Source: Lineus longissimus (Eukaryota; Nemertea; Pilidiophora; Heteronemertea; Lineidae). From it: a stretch of DNA of 64,000 nt. The notes beneath the pieces are model-generated. The model saw only the letters and a list, made by a program, of their open reading frames with translations, did no database searches and was not told the origin of the DNA. The stretch is taken from assembly GCF_910592395.1 (NCBI RefSeq), contig NC_088325.1, forward strand, positions 7,161,501 through 7,225,500, read 5' to 3'. Position 1 is the first letter of the stretch, and every line of letters starts with the position of its first letter. The translations under genes and the position numbers were made by a program. This document shows positions 12,671 through 23,679 of the stretch, in pieces.

Positions 12671-12968
12671 TATTGTATAATTGTGCCTCAAAAACAGTCA
12701 AGTAAGCTACACCTGCGCCCCATTTGGCTGGTTTTGTGGGATATTTTTGTTTGAATCCAACAAAACATGAGTTTGTGTCCTGGATTTCACTGACCTCGGG
12801 CATTGGATAAAATAGATCCTGATGTAATCGTGGGCCTATTTCTGGAGCGGTTGTGGTCGGAAATCATTTTTGAATGGATTAAACACAGTGGTACAGGTTC
12901 ATAATTCATTCAACTTTGAGAGATAGGTTTTTAAATCATAATTCAAGTGAAGAGCAATTGAGAGCGAT

Positions 12969-13294
12969 TGGATCCACTCACCAATAACATGAATAAGATC
13001 CCAAGCCCGACAATACCCGATTTCTACTTCCACCTCGCTGGGTAGAGCCTAAACAAGTAGGCCTTTCGCAGCCATCGTTTCTTCCAATTGATCTTTAATT
13101 GAAATATGAAAAGTTCTGCTGCAGAGTCATGACTATTCATGACAATTACCTTGTTAACCCTTGAATAGATATCCCACCCCTTTTATGGCTGCGAAAGGCC
13201 TACTGTTGTGTTCAGTTGTTTAGACTCTACCGACCGAGGCGGTGGTACAAATCAGGTATTGTCGGGCTTGAGATCTTATTGGCGAGTGGATCCA
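12969..13294. mobile_element. Foldback element, ~110-bp inverted arms
   Basis: The left arm 12970-13075 and right arm 13185-13293 are imperfect reverse complements. Matching landmarks are GGATCCACTC/GAGTGGATCC, GCCCGACAATACC/GGTATTGTCGGGC and AGTAGGCCTTTCGCAGCCA/TGGCTGCGAAAGGCCTACT. The ~110-bp centre is unrelated. It is a non-coding hairpin-forming MITE or foldback element. No target duplication is obvious. Confidence 0.8.
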
Positions 13295-13362
13295 GTATGC
13301 AACATTTGCTCAAAATCTTTGAGTAAACTATAGCAAAGATCGCATCACATTGATTGAAATAT

Positions 13363-13679
13363 CTTTGCCAGATACGCCGGTATCACCTAGGGGTGGCAAA
13401 ACAAACTATCTTTACAATAGGTTTTTACAGTCAATGTCACCAGACATCAATGCCTCTCGAGCCATTGTTTGGCATCTTTTTTATACCGTGAAGATCTGGA
13501 ATGGCTTTGAAATTCTTCGAATATGCCATATATGCCTTAAAGGCCACCTTGTAATGACTGGTGACTGGTGACTAGTGACTGGCGAAATAAAATGACTGGC
13601 AGAATATCCACACTCTAAGATCTATTGTAAAGATGGTTTGTTTTGCTGACCCTAGGTGGTACCGGCGTATCTGGCAAAG
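13363..13679. mobile_element. Second foldback element with TGACTGG-type tandem core
   Basis: Arms at 13363-13420 and 13622-13679 are reverse complements, starting CTTTGCCAGATACGCCGGTA and ending in the complement. They include CAAAACAAAC/GTTTGTTTTG and CTTTACAATAG/CTATTGTAAAG. The interior has a short minisatellite of GACTGGT units at about 13556-13605. It lies only ~70 bp from the preceding foldback but has a different arm sequence. The open frame 13350-13571 overlaps the arm and is not credible. Confidence 0.8.
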
Positions 13680-13689
13680 GGCCTATTGT

Positions 13690-15100
13690 TACAACGCTGG
13701 AGTGGAGTGTAACAACAACGTCACATCACCCTCCGACTCCGTTGAGTTTGCGAACGACATTTTTGTGCTTTGACTTCACTCTTCAGAGTGACCTCATTTC
13801 GTAAACAAAGATACGTATGTGTAGGTAGGCCTTCTACATTAATCACTGATCATAAATATGACATAATGATTGGCTCAAGTACAGTATTGACTGAGTATAT
13901 TATACAAGCTCAGCGCGCGCTGAAAGTGAAGGTTCGAAGGTGAAATCAATCGAACATGAAATTTGTGCACCACAAAAACCAGGTAAATCGGCAACTTTAC
14001 AACAATCCGATGACATCAACATGACCTCTTCAACTTGTTTGATAACGACATACTGACACTGCCTCGATTCTAACCAAAATTCGTTCTTATTATGGGTGTC
14101 AACAGAGAGAAAATATGATAAACAGAACCAGAAATTGACTCAACTATTCCAACGGCCTTGACCTTAGAGAAAATTCGGCATAGTCGGCGATTCTGAGTTG
14201 TGAATTCGATGCCAACAGTAAGTTAAGTTGTTTCGAGGTTTTACGCCTATAATAATAAAGTGAATCATCAATTTTGATTAAAGAATTATTGCTAGTTTTC
14301 TATCAGTAAAAATTACATTTGTAGAGAGTAAACTAGCATTTTAGCCGACGATAAAAATTTAGGTGATACAGTGCTGCCACATATTCATAATCGAAGGAAT
14401 CAAATCCGATTGGCGCGAAAGCACAGGCGCGAAATTTAAAAAACTCCTAACCACAGGCCTTTGGATCGCTCCTGGAATAAACTCACAGACTTTGAGATGG
14501 AGCCTTGTGTTGAAAACCACTAGTGCCAGGATGACTTGGTGTTAGCACAGGCCACGCTTGGGTTACCGCATCCTGATCACTAGGCTTTTTTACCCCTACG
14601 TCGTATATACAAAAATATCGAGAGGCGGAGGATATTGAAAACAACTGGGGCCAGGATGTCGTAATCGATGGCCGCAGGCTCGATTGGGGCCACTAAAAGT
14701 CTAATATATAGTTCTTTAGGCCTATATATAACTGCCGCTAAATCATCAGATCCTATCACACCAGTTGGTTATATCAGAGGTGAAAAGTCTAGATGATACA
14801 TCCTGCGTCCTCACCTCCATAAAAACCTCCATTGCTAAAGCCAAGTTAGTTTTATCAGTAGAATACATTATTACGTAGAATCATGTAGAATCATTGGTCG
14901 AAAGGGTTCGCTAGCCATAGTTTGACACCTTACACATCATGTTTGTTTTTTTACCCACCCGATGTCAATTGTCTCTGAAATGTTGGTTCTGAAAATAACT
15001 TAAGGCGTTTTACCTTGCAGCCACTCAAATATCATGAAATATTAAGTTGAGAGCCGAGCGTCGGCTAGGACATAATTAGCTCTAACCATCAATATTGAGC
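13690..15100. other. Intergenic, no gene recognised
   Basis: A degenerate direct repeat (TTGAAAAC..ACT..GCCAGGATG) occurs at about 14510 and 14636. Otherwise nothing is supportable. Confidence 0.45.
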
Positions 15101-15104
15101 GATT

Positions 15105-15265
15105 TTAATGTAAGTTGGAGGAAACCGGAGAACCCGGAGGAAACCAACGCTGTCGAAGAGAGTCGCCCTCTCTACATCACATGAGTGTATATACCGGGAC
15201 CGACCGGGAATCGAACCCAGGATCTTAGAGGTGACAGGCGCTGTTTCCACTACGCTACGCAAATA
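15105..15265 (-). mobile_element. tRNA-derived SINE, minus strand
   Basis: Read on the minus strand, it starts with an A-box match TAGCGTAGTGG (15258-15248) and a good B box GGTTCGATTCC (15218-15208). A body ending in CCGGGTTCTCCGGTTTCCTC (about 15140-15121) follows, a phrase common in invertebrate SINE cores. Spacing of the two boxes (~30-40 bp) fits an internal Pol III promoter. There is no folded tRNA 3' half. It lies just downstream of the only convincing gene, on the same strand, so it would be intronic or 3' flanking. Confidence 0.72.
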
Positions 15266-15357
15266 TGATCTCTGACACGTTTGATTATGACCAAAATTGC
15301 TCTAGTCATGTTAGGATCATCAACTGACACAATCGGTGTCGCAACTTGTTTATGAAG

Positions 15358-15374
15358 GGGGAGGGGGGGGGGGT
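15358..15374 (+). repeat. Poly-G tract
   Basis: A G-rich run interrupted by one A. Similar G or C runs of 9-18 bases occur at about 17159, 17237, 21419, 26280, 28866, 28911, 40230, 43226, 43458, 54010 and 58926. They are a general feature of this genome. Confidence 0.85.
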
Positions 15375-15429
15375 GTCTGATGAAAAGACGTTTCCGGAAA
15401 TGTTTTTTTACTTTGTTTTTATGATCTCT

Positions 15430-16179
15430 CTAATCAAAACTTTTCTTTACCTTTTTTTTCTCTTCCTTTTCAGTCCCTAAATTCCTCACGTTATTTCCAT
15501 GGTTTCGCATCTTAGCAAATCCCAGGGCAGGATTAGGCCTTTGGATATTTTGCGGTGACATTGCCATAGAGGAGTTCGGTCTCTGCATATTATGCTGTAG
15601 CACCATCCCCATTGCCGAATTCGGTCTTTGAACACGGTGCTGCGGTGCCATCCCCGGTACTAAATGCGGTCTAGGTATGATCCCCATTGCGGAACTAGGC
15701 CGTTTATCTGTCTTTGGCGGCCGAAATCCAACCGGGGTGGACCGACCCTTTGATGTGAAATTCGTCGGACTCGTTGGTAAAGAGCCCGTAATAGTGGGAC
15801 TGACTGGTGATGATCTTATGTTTAGGACGCTCAAGTTAGTCTTATTGTTCAGTTTTGGTGTGGGCGTGGTACTGGAAGACCGTCGCTTGTCCTTCACGCG
15901 CCTCTTTGGTGTCGGTGTAGCGCTTTGAGGACGACCCCTTTCTCCCTTCAGCTTGGTTCCTTTTGTTTTCTTTCCCTCATACTGATATTTTGGTGGCGGG
16001 CTGAGTGAAACACCAAAAGGCCAACTCCTTAAAAGTGCGTCAGTCACCATCGTTGCCTTTCTAAAGATGGGTGTATCATAAACCTCGGTGTCTGTAAGGC
16101 AGTCTGTATCCTCTGTGTCGGAGTACCTATTGCAATAGTCCACCTGGGAAGAGGTTTCGATGCGCAGTTTTGCCTTCAT
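15430..16179 (-). CDS. Ser/Thr/Pro-rich basic protein, probable exon of an unrecognised gene
   Basis: The best host coding candidate. The frame is open from 16224 (a stop) to 15430; the first ATG is at 16179, giving 249 codons. The N-terminal part is acidic (DTEDTDCLTDTEVYD). A short hydrophobic/aromatic patch (SWPFGVSL) follows, then a long basic, Ser/Thr/Pro-rich region with repeated TPTPK. Near the C-terminus are about four degenerate repeats starting RPSSAM, RPNSAM, RPNSSM and RPNPAL, then a Lys/Glu-rich end. No signal peptide or membrane segment is visible, and it looks intrinsically disordered. A strong splice donor (AAG|GTAAAG, exon ending at 15451) falls exactly between codons, so the last six codons and stop may be intron and the protein may continue upstream of the SINE at 15.1 kb. 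RPxSA motifs are frequent in cytoskeletal and ciliary proteins, but that is only a hint; no function is assigned. Confidence 0.6.
   Translation of the reverse strand: MKAKLRIETSSQVDYCNRYSDTEDTDCLTDTEVYDTPIFRKATMVTDALLRSWPFGVSLSPPPKYQYEGKKTKGTKLKGERGRPQSATPTPKRRVKDKRRSSSTTPTPKLNNKTNLSVLNIRSSPVSPTITGSLPTSPTNFTSKGRSTPVGFRPPKTDKRPSSAMGIIPRPHLVPGMAPQHRVQRPNSAMGMVLQHNMQRPNSSMAMSPQNIQRPNPALGFAKMRNHGNNVRNLGTEKEEKKKVKKSFD
15445..15451 (-). other. Candidate 5' splice site, phase 0
   Basis: On the minus strand the sequence reads AAG|GTAAAG, close to the metazoan donor consensus, and falls on a codon boundary of the Ser/Pro-rich ORF. If used, the exon ends at 15451 and the in-frame stop at 15430 is intronic. 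Confidence 0.45.
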
Positions 16180-16224
16180 TGTGCCCACAGAGTTCTCCGT
16201 TGTTCTCAAGGAAATATCGATTCA

Positions 16225-17360
16225 ATCAGCAGATATCCCAATCCGCCTAAAGGATATGCTGTTATCATTCTCTCCGTCGTCTTGTGAGGTGTCTAGATAT
16301 AAAAAGGGAAATAGAAATTAGAGTGAAATACTCTCCCATTAACCACTAAGGGAGTATCGGAGCGTTATCAGATGAGTTCACGCTAATACATGTACGCTCT
16401 GCAGATGTGGTGTCATCCCCAGCACCCTACCCCAGCGGTACATGGTGCCCCATGGCGGAACATGTCTGATACAATTCACGGTTTGACCACAAGGGGGCTT
16501 TTGCTGAAAACCGAAGGATTGAAACTGCTCATACAACTCAACGGACACAACTACTTTTTTATTGTCAAGCTATTTTTATCATGATGGGGTAATAAATGAA
16601 TAGTAGATTGTCACGTGAATCCAATTAATTTGGTATTATCAAAATTGTTTAGCCTTTTCCATTGAGATTGATTACAATTCGACACTGAACACAATTCGGC
16701 GGGATTACCTGTCCTGAGACTGTTAGATCACCACCAACATTGTATTATCAACTTGCTATTTTTGAATTATAAAGAGCTCAGTAGGATTTATATTAGTGCA
16801 ATTGAACCATGTTAATCTAGTAAGTTGGGAGACCAGTTTGACCAATAAAAGTGGCCAGCCCTCTTAACTTTTAATGTGTAGCCTAAACGCTGATGTATAA
16901 CGCAATAAGTTTTCAATCAGTTTTCGATCTCATCTAATGACAAATTTTACAGCAAAGACGAGAAGTTACAATACCACGATAATCATGATATAAGTGAAAC
17001 TAGTTGAAAATGTTGGGGTAAATGTTCCGAATTCTGTGAAAATAATGCACAGTATATACACTTGCGTAATGATACATGCTAGTATTCTTTTCTCTATTGT
17101 AAAGACGGGGTCGGCTTGGGAAGGGGTGTCGGGGGTGGGGCTAGTGGGTACACGTTCCCCCCCCCCCCCCGCCCACATAATATAATCGCTTTTTTCAGCC
17201 TCAAAAGATATTTATTTTAGATGTAGAAGTAAAAAATCCCCCCCCCCTGGAAAAAGTGTCCGGGTCTATTGTATTCTGACGGATTTTGGTATATTTTTCT
17301 CAGGAGGCCATGATCAATGCCTTAGAGATAAAGAACATAATAAAAACCTTAGTTAACCGG
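16225..17360. other. Upstream flank of the 15.4-16.2 kb gene; no further gene
   Basis: A TATAAAAAGG box on the plus strand at 16297-16306 points away from the minus-strand gene, with no credible ORF after it. C-tracts lie at about 17157-17170 and 17237-17246. The rest is AT-rich sequence with no recognisable feature. Confidence 0.4.
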
Positions 17361-17364
17361 ACAT

Positions 17365-18223
17365 TGGGTGATTTCAAACTCAGTTTTTAGATTTAGTTTT
17401 AAAACTAAATGGGACACTAAAACCCTTGATTAAACCAGCATTGAAATGAAGTGGGTTTTAGTTTCATCCTATTTCAAAGTCGGTGTTTGTTGGTTTTAGC
17501 TTTATGTCCAGTTTTAGCTTAAAACTAAGGGATGGATTTAGTGTCAAAAACTAACACCGGGACTAAAACTAAAACTCTCCAAAACACCAGAAATGAAATC
17601 AGTTCTGGTGTTAGTTTTGACACTCAGTTTTAGCATTATCCTATTTCAAATTAGGTTTTAGTTTCACACTGAAACCAACTGGAACACCAAGGTCTGATCT
17701 TAATCCCAGCTCGGTGTTATATTTGGAAGATTTGTAGTGCATTTTGTATTACCAATAAAACTAACACCTTAGGCATTAACACCGAGTGGATTTCAAAGTT
17801 GGTGTTGGTGTTAAGAAGGGAAAAAATCATGTTATTCGTACCATTTCAAGAAGTAGTTGCATGTATTTTGAACGCTGATGGGAATGATGATGGACGTGAA
17901 AGAAGACGACCAAATTTCGTTCGACGACCAGCAATGGAAGCGGTTACTTGCTAGGGAAACAACAGTAACAACGACAACAACATGCATGTTTGGTTTTTCC
18001 AAGGTTTTATATCTGTCCATCTTGGTGTTAGTTTTACCTGCAGAATAAAACATCTTCTTAGTTTCAGCCCAGGTTTTAGGTGTTTAGATAAAACCAGGTG
18101 TTGGTGTTAAACTAAAGCCTCGAATTGGTCTTATCCAGACATAGGTTTTTAGGGGTAGAAATTAAGAATAAAACTGACACTAACACCCAACACTAAAACC
18201 AAAACCAACTTTGAAATCACCCA
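17365..18223. mobile_element. 859-bp palindrome-rich repeat element with TGGGTGATTTCAAA ends
   Basis: TGGGTGATTTCAAA at 17365-17378 is matched in reverse complement at 18210-18223. Almost all the interior is built from short oppositely oriented phrases such as GGTTTTAGTTT / AAACTAAAACC and GGTGTTAGTGTT / AACACTAACACC. An internal near-copy of the terminal phrase lies at about 17788. It encodes nothing and should fold into many alternative hairpins. Probably a MITE that has expanded by internal duplication; superfamily unknown. Confidence 0.7.
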
Positions 18224-18229
18224 TTCTAT

Positions 18230-20060
18230 TCTAGGATATTCTAAACTTCTACATAGGCTCCCCTTCCGGAGGAAGGGGGGGGGTCAATTGTTACGGTATT
18301 TAGCATTCAACAGTAAACGTTGCTAAATATCCGCAAAAACAATTTAGACTGTTGCGGGTTGTCAAACTGACGTATAGAAACTAACAATGAAAGTGTGTTT
18401 ATCATTATAAGTTGCCGCGATTAGGTCTTGGTAATAATAGTCGTGATCATGATGATGTTCATGAATTAGTGGTAGGCCGAAGTTGACACCATGCAGCCAC
18501 ACTTGGACCCCATTCCAAGCCAGTATAATCCCCCGATCGGCGTATTATTTACTTCCAAGGAACAACACCCTCGATGAGCAGTAAGGGAAGGCGTCACTTC
18601 TTGAAATATTTTAGAAGTCGGCATGAATTTAGTTTGCTGTTCGCAAGACATGGTGAGACGGAGGTGTACACCATGGAATGAAATAAGGAAGATCCCAAAC
18701 TTACCCTAAACCGAACCCTGTTATCGCTAGAATGTAAGTCAAGCATTAGCGGGGCGGACTGACATCCAATTGATAAAATAAAGAAAATCCTCAGAAAAAG
18801 ATGAAATTGGAATATGCTGACAGGTGAGTACAGTCTGGTTTTCTGGCAATAGGCACTCTCATAACATGAATTCGTCTTTTCTTGTTTGGGAAAAGAAGTG
18901 CAATCCTTAATCCACTTTCAAAATGTAAGTATGACTGTATTAACATCGGCAATGTGCCTCCGAATTTCTGGCCACACGCCGCGTTCGGCTAATCATCGGA
19001 CAAGAAGAAGTGAACGCACATCCGATTGTAGAAAGAAGCTATGTTTTCCTTAGAAAGTTCATTAAGAAACCTGGTGATTTGTCCCACTGGGGTCAACAAT
19101 ACGACACCCTAATTTTGCCATAGCAAAGCATACACTTCAAGTACTAATTCCCCCGAGAACAACGGAACTTAGGCCTACATGACATTTTAGAATGCGTCAG
19201 TCAGTGCTTATTATCGAGTGCTTTCACGGACTTCTGGCGTTTTCACTCCACAAGTTAAACTATAAAGCAAAAATGTTTCTTGACAATAATTGAGTGAAGG
19301 GAAAATATTTACTATTTAGTACACGGTGTGTTAAGCCGAAAATTACACGTTAACCCTTTGACATTGGCTGCCGGAATGCCAAACATGTAATTCTAATTTG
19401 ATACAAGCCGAGTCTTAATTTAGTTTATAGACAAAACAGCCATATCAAACAAGCCCAAGCAAGAGAACACGCTTTATACTCTCTGTTTGCCATGCAAGAA
19501 CCTCAGGTTTTTATTGGAAATGTATGCCTTTCAGTGACAGAATGTAGGCATAGTCAATAAATTGTAACTTAAGGTCACGCACCTGTATGAAACCATGTAT
19601 CAGCCCGCGGTTGTATATTACCGCGGTTGTATAGTTCAGTTTGAGATCAATGCGACGACTCACCATACTAGTTGAATGGTATTTTCCATTTAAAATATTT
19701 TTTTTCTTAAATTGAGAATCAGGTGTATTTAAAATGAAAAAAATGATGAAATTTCAGTCCAATTGGCTTACCTGTGTGGTTTTGGGCCTCAAAATAACCC
19801 GTTGTGGTCAAAAAGCTGATTCGCGGGTTAAAAGCCGTCAAAAATCACCCCCAAACTTTAGACCCCAAACCCTGAAATTATCACACACAACGTACAACGA
19901 AAATTTCATGGTTTGACAGGCTTGGATGAATCTATTTGGCTGTGAAAGCGTTCCTCGCTGACTAACTCTGGGAAAACGTTATGAGCGTAAGGATTGTGCC
20001 AATTTAACTGAAAAATGGCTTTAGCCGTTTATTACAGGTGCATGGCCTTAATGTGCAGGG
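18230..20060. other. Intergenic, no gene recognised
   Basis: No open frame with protein character, no tRNA-like boxes, and no repeat that I can match elsewhere in the window. Confidence 0.5.
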
Positions 20061-20065
20061 TGGTA

Positions 20066-20470
20066 TGTAAATGTTGAAACGAGCAAATGAAACAAGCCAA
20101 ACTAAACGAACCAAATACACATTCTAAATATGAAATTGAAGATCACGTTTGGATGTAATATGATTGCAGAGCGTTAAGTTGATATTTGTATGAAAAGAAA
20201 AAGTGCTTTTATTCGCTCAGGCCCACTTAATTTCACACGTTTAAGTTTTAAACAAGTCAAAATAAACGAGAGAATGAAACGTTCCATGTCGCACCTTGCA
20301 AAACTTAAAATGAACCATATTTTATTTAATATGTCATAAACATACTTGACCGAATCCTACAATGACTATTACATGTATGTGTAAACCTGATCTTTCAGTT
20401 CAGGTTTAAAACGTTTATGTGGATATCGTTTAGTTTTGCTTGTTTCATTTGGCTCGTTTCAACATTTACA
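20066..20470. mobile_element. 405-bp MITE, TA target duplication, ~46-bp TIRs
   Basis: TIRs start TGTAAATGTTGAAACGAGC and continue through AAATGAAACAAGC. The right arm is the reverse complement with few mismatches, ending at 20470. TA flanks both ends (20064-20065 and 20471-20472), the target duplication of Tc1/mariner-type transposases. A third, internal, degenerate copy of the arm (AAACAAGTCAAAATAAACGAG) lies at about 20251. No transposase is encoded. Confidence 0.78.
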
Positions 20471-20474
20471 TATT

Positions 20475-22365
20475 ATCAGATATCCATTAAGAAAATAAAA
20501 CAACTCTTACGTGTACTGCAAACAAGAATTGATAAAGACGAGTCTTTAGTAATATTTACTTTAAAGTATGAGGTTTTTTAATGGAATGTATATATATCCC
20601 TGAAGGACGTATGTACCGTGCCACCTTGTCGTAAAAAAAACATTAGCCTATCATATGTGATGGGAGCGCAAGAGTAACCTGCTACGCGAGTATGTTTTTC
20701 GGCCAGGCGTGACAAGCGCTAGTAGTAAACCTACAGGTGCTGGTGCGGCGCATGACCGAAAACACACTTGTGTGATTTTGGAAACAGACTTCTGAGACTG
20801 TTCCAGAGTAATCAGAGACATTAAACACTGTTAAAAGACACTTTTATGTATGGCTTTTAAGAGCCAATTTTTATAAGAATCAGACGGATTTCTATTTGAG
20901 GGTGATTTATGAACATCCCCATTTGCCGTAAAAAATAATTTTGGTGAAAGGCCTATGGGTAGATAGAAAAATCCTGAAATTCCAGGTCCCTAAAACAAAC
21001 CTTTTTTTCTAGGGCCTCTGGAATGGTCACTGAATTGAGCACTTGAAAATTAAGCAAAACGTGAGGGGGCGTTGAGAGGGAACGCTTCGCCCTATTCACC
21101 TGGAACTTCCAAGGCGGTGGTTAATTGTCAGATAAAAAGAACCCTCAACATTTCAGCTCTGTACACCAAGACATCCCATTCAACAAAAATCAGGCAAAGA
21201 ATAAGGGCTTGTCATCAGAAAGTCGATAAGATTTTTGCCTTTTACCAAAAAAAATGTTAGGCCAATCTGAGACGGTCATATATCCCCCACTGTCTGATTC
21301 TGATAAAAACTGGCTCTTTAGCAATAATAGGAGTACCAATAGGCCAAAAAGAGAGTTACCCAGTTTTATATTTCCAAGTGAGACGGTGGTATCTAGCATA
21401 TAACCTGTTTGTTTGGTTCGGGGGGGGGTGCTTCACAAAAATTCTAAGACTTACCTGTACAATGACAGCATAATATTTTTATGTACGTCCAATAACTGAC
21501 AAAAATATGTATACTCGCCGCGTTTTTCTTTACGTTGTTCCAATGCGATTCGAATTATAATGCTATATCCAGAGCCCTGCATTCACACATTGCATTAGTC
21601 TTTTTTAATAAGCTTAGCCTAAAAAGCAGCGTGAATGCACATTTTCGTGAATTATTCATTCAAAAATCCAAAAGGCTGGATTATCTGCGTAATTTTACAC
21701 AGGTTTTCAGTTAATTCTTTTTCGAGTGGGGATTCTATGCTTGATTCCTATTCAGGACGAGTAGGCCTTTACTGCACCAAGGTCAAGCTCTACAGTACGT
21801 CATCATGAACCAAGAGCATAGAGGCATCCTCGAGTCTGCGTCAGCGTCCTGTGGGATGACACGTCTTGTTTAGCGCTTACTTTTCGCAATCTCCTACCTA
21901 TCGGTCTTAACGCCACACTAATTCTGGAATGGTCTAAACCAAACCAGTTTTGAAGAGAAAAAAAATATCACAGCGTATTTGAGACCCAGTATATCGCCAT
22001 CGGTACGCATGAAAAATCCCACGGTTTTTCTGCCGGCTTACATAGTTACATTTACCTTGTTTTCTTAATCAAAAATAGACCGACTATAAAGTCATTTATA
22101 AACCATTTTTAACTATTGAATATAACATTATGTTATATAAATCAAATATATCTCCTCTAATTTGATCAATCTTGTTGAATTTGAAACAATTCAATTACAC
22201 CACATTTTAAAGAATTGACAGTAAAACCTTTTGGTGACACAAAGCACGTTGTGTTGTTTACATCATAATTTGGCTGGTGAAAATCTGCTGATTTCTTTGT
22301 GAAAATCTGCTAATTTCTGTGGATGATACGGTGCCTTGTGCCAACGCTTCACATAGTTCTCTGAC
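20475..22365. other. Intergenic, no gene recognised
   Basis: A poly-G run lies at about 21419. Open frames are all under 70 codons. Nothing further can be supported. Confidence 0.5.
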
Positions 22366-22369
22366 CTTC

Positions 22370-23175
22370 AATCATATAAAGTTTGAGCTCGACGTGGCAA
22401 ATAATTCTCTCGTGCACACAAGCAAAATCAAATCTGACTGCCTGCTGGTAGCCATTTCGAATGAAGGATAATGCAGATCTTATAAAAGAACCTTTGTTTA
22501 GTGATAGGCAACCATCATATAAACTTTGAGCTTAATCAGGCAAAGCATTGTCATATTCCTGTACACCAGAAGGAAGATCCAAGATGGTCGCCAACCAGCC
22601 ATACCGGAAATGCGGCAAAGGAACCTTCCTTGTGACGAACAATTACCTCACCATTTTTCAACGGTTTAGCATGAGCCATGCTAACGTTATTGTGCAATTA
22701 AGCAACAGCCAAGATGACTGCCTGAGTGAGAAGGCTGAAATAGGAAAATAACCTTTCAATATGGACAGCCAGACAGCCAATATGTACTTATATAAATTCG
22801 GAGATCAATCAACCAAAGGAAAATCCAAGATGGCCGCCTAGCAGCCATATAGGCAATGCGGTGAAGCCAATTTTCGAAAGGAATTTTCCTCTCGTGTCAA
22901 ACAGATGCCTCGAATATTTCAGAAGAACAGCTTTAACCATACTTGGTTAACGTGAACACAAGCAAAATCTTGAATGAGCAAGAAGAAAGGAGATTTTCGA
23001 AAGAAACCTTTGGATAGTAACAAGCAATCATCACATCAAATTTAAGCTCGATCTGGTAAAACATTCTTAGGTTATTGTGCACACAAGCAAAATCCAAAAT
23101 GGTCGCCAGGCAGAGCCATATAATGCTGCAAAGCCCATTTTCGACAGGGACCTTCCTCTCGTGTATACACATCAC
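22370..23175. repeat. Degenerate tandem repeat with CCAAGATGGCCGCC motif
   Basis: About four diverged units of ~200-300 bp. Each runs from a phrase like 'aaactttgagctcgatctggcaaa', through 'cacacaagcaaaatccaagatggccgcc' and 'agccata', to 'tttcgaaaggaaccttcctctcgtg'. Clear units are centred at about 22585, 22835 and 23100, with a shorter one near 22430. The AAGATGG(C/T)(C/G)GCC phrase resembles a YY1-type site. The 187-codon minus-strand frame at 22933-23496 overlaps two units and has no recognisable domain, so I treat it as incidental. Confidence 0.6.
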
Positions 23176-23181
23176 CTCACA

Positions 23182-23259
23182 AGAGTCTTTCAAATGAAAG
23201 ACTCTGACCTCACCAACTTTCAGAAGATCTGCCCAGAGTTTTTCAAATTGAAAGACTCT
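23182..23259. repeat. Two adjacent GAGTCTTTC/GAAAGACTC hairpins
   Basis: AGAGTCTTTCA, one-to-two-base loop, TGAAAGACTCT at 23182-23205 is a near-perfect palindrome. A second, looser one (AGAGTTTTTCAA..TTGAAAGACTCT) lies at 23235-23259. A third instance of the same phrase (GACTCTTTATTTGAAAGACTC) is at about 29703-29723. Confidence 0.65.
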
Positions 23260-23679
23260 GATCAACCTGAGCCACATCTTGTTTTTATCTCGTGCACTCA
23301 AGTAAACGGACCACACGACAGACACAAGGATGAAACGACGGCGACGAGAACCACATAGCCCAGAGCAGACATACTTCGCATGCGGGCTGTAATAACCAAG
23401 GCGAAATGGAGGTGGCATTGTTACTGATGGACCGCACCGCAATGGCCGAGTTGGCCGTGATCTGAGTTGGACCCAAGCAGATTCCTGAAGGTTCATTTAA
23501 AATCAAAATCCAAAATCTAATATTCAAACCTCGACCTGGTACACATGCAGATGGAAATAAGAACTCAATCACAGGCTCGACACTAAAAAGACTGTGGGAC
23601 CGACCTGAGGACCTCACGTGGCCATAACTGCGATCACGTGACAGGACGCGAGACCAAGAGATAGATGACATTAATTATT

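Noticed and set aside
12363-12803. 146-codon minus-strand ORF with repeated QGRV phrases
   Set aside because: The peptide repeat is the translation of CACCCTACCTTG tandem copies within a small TIR element; there is no independent protein signal.
17365-18223. Interstitial telomere or ordinary satellite
   Set aside because: T/G-rich phrases recall telomeric repeats, but units are irregular, alternate in orientation and are bounded by inverted termini.
22933-23671. 187- and 128-codon overlapping minus-strand frames
   Set aside because: They overlap each other in different phases, and the longer one runs through the degenerate tandem repeat and the GAAAGACTC hairpins. No domain is visible.
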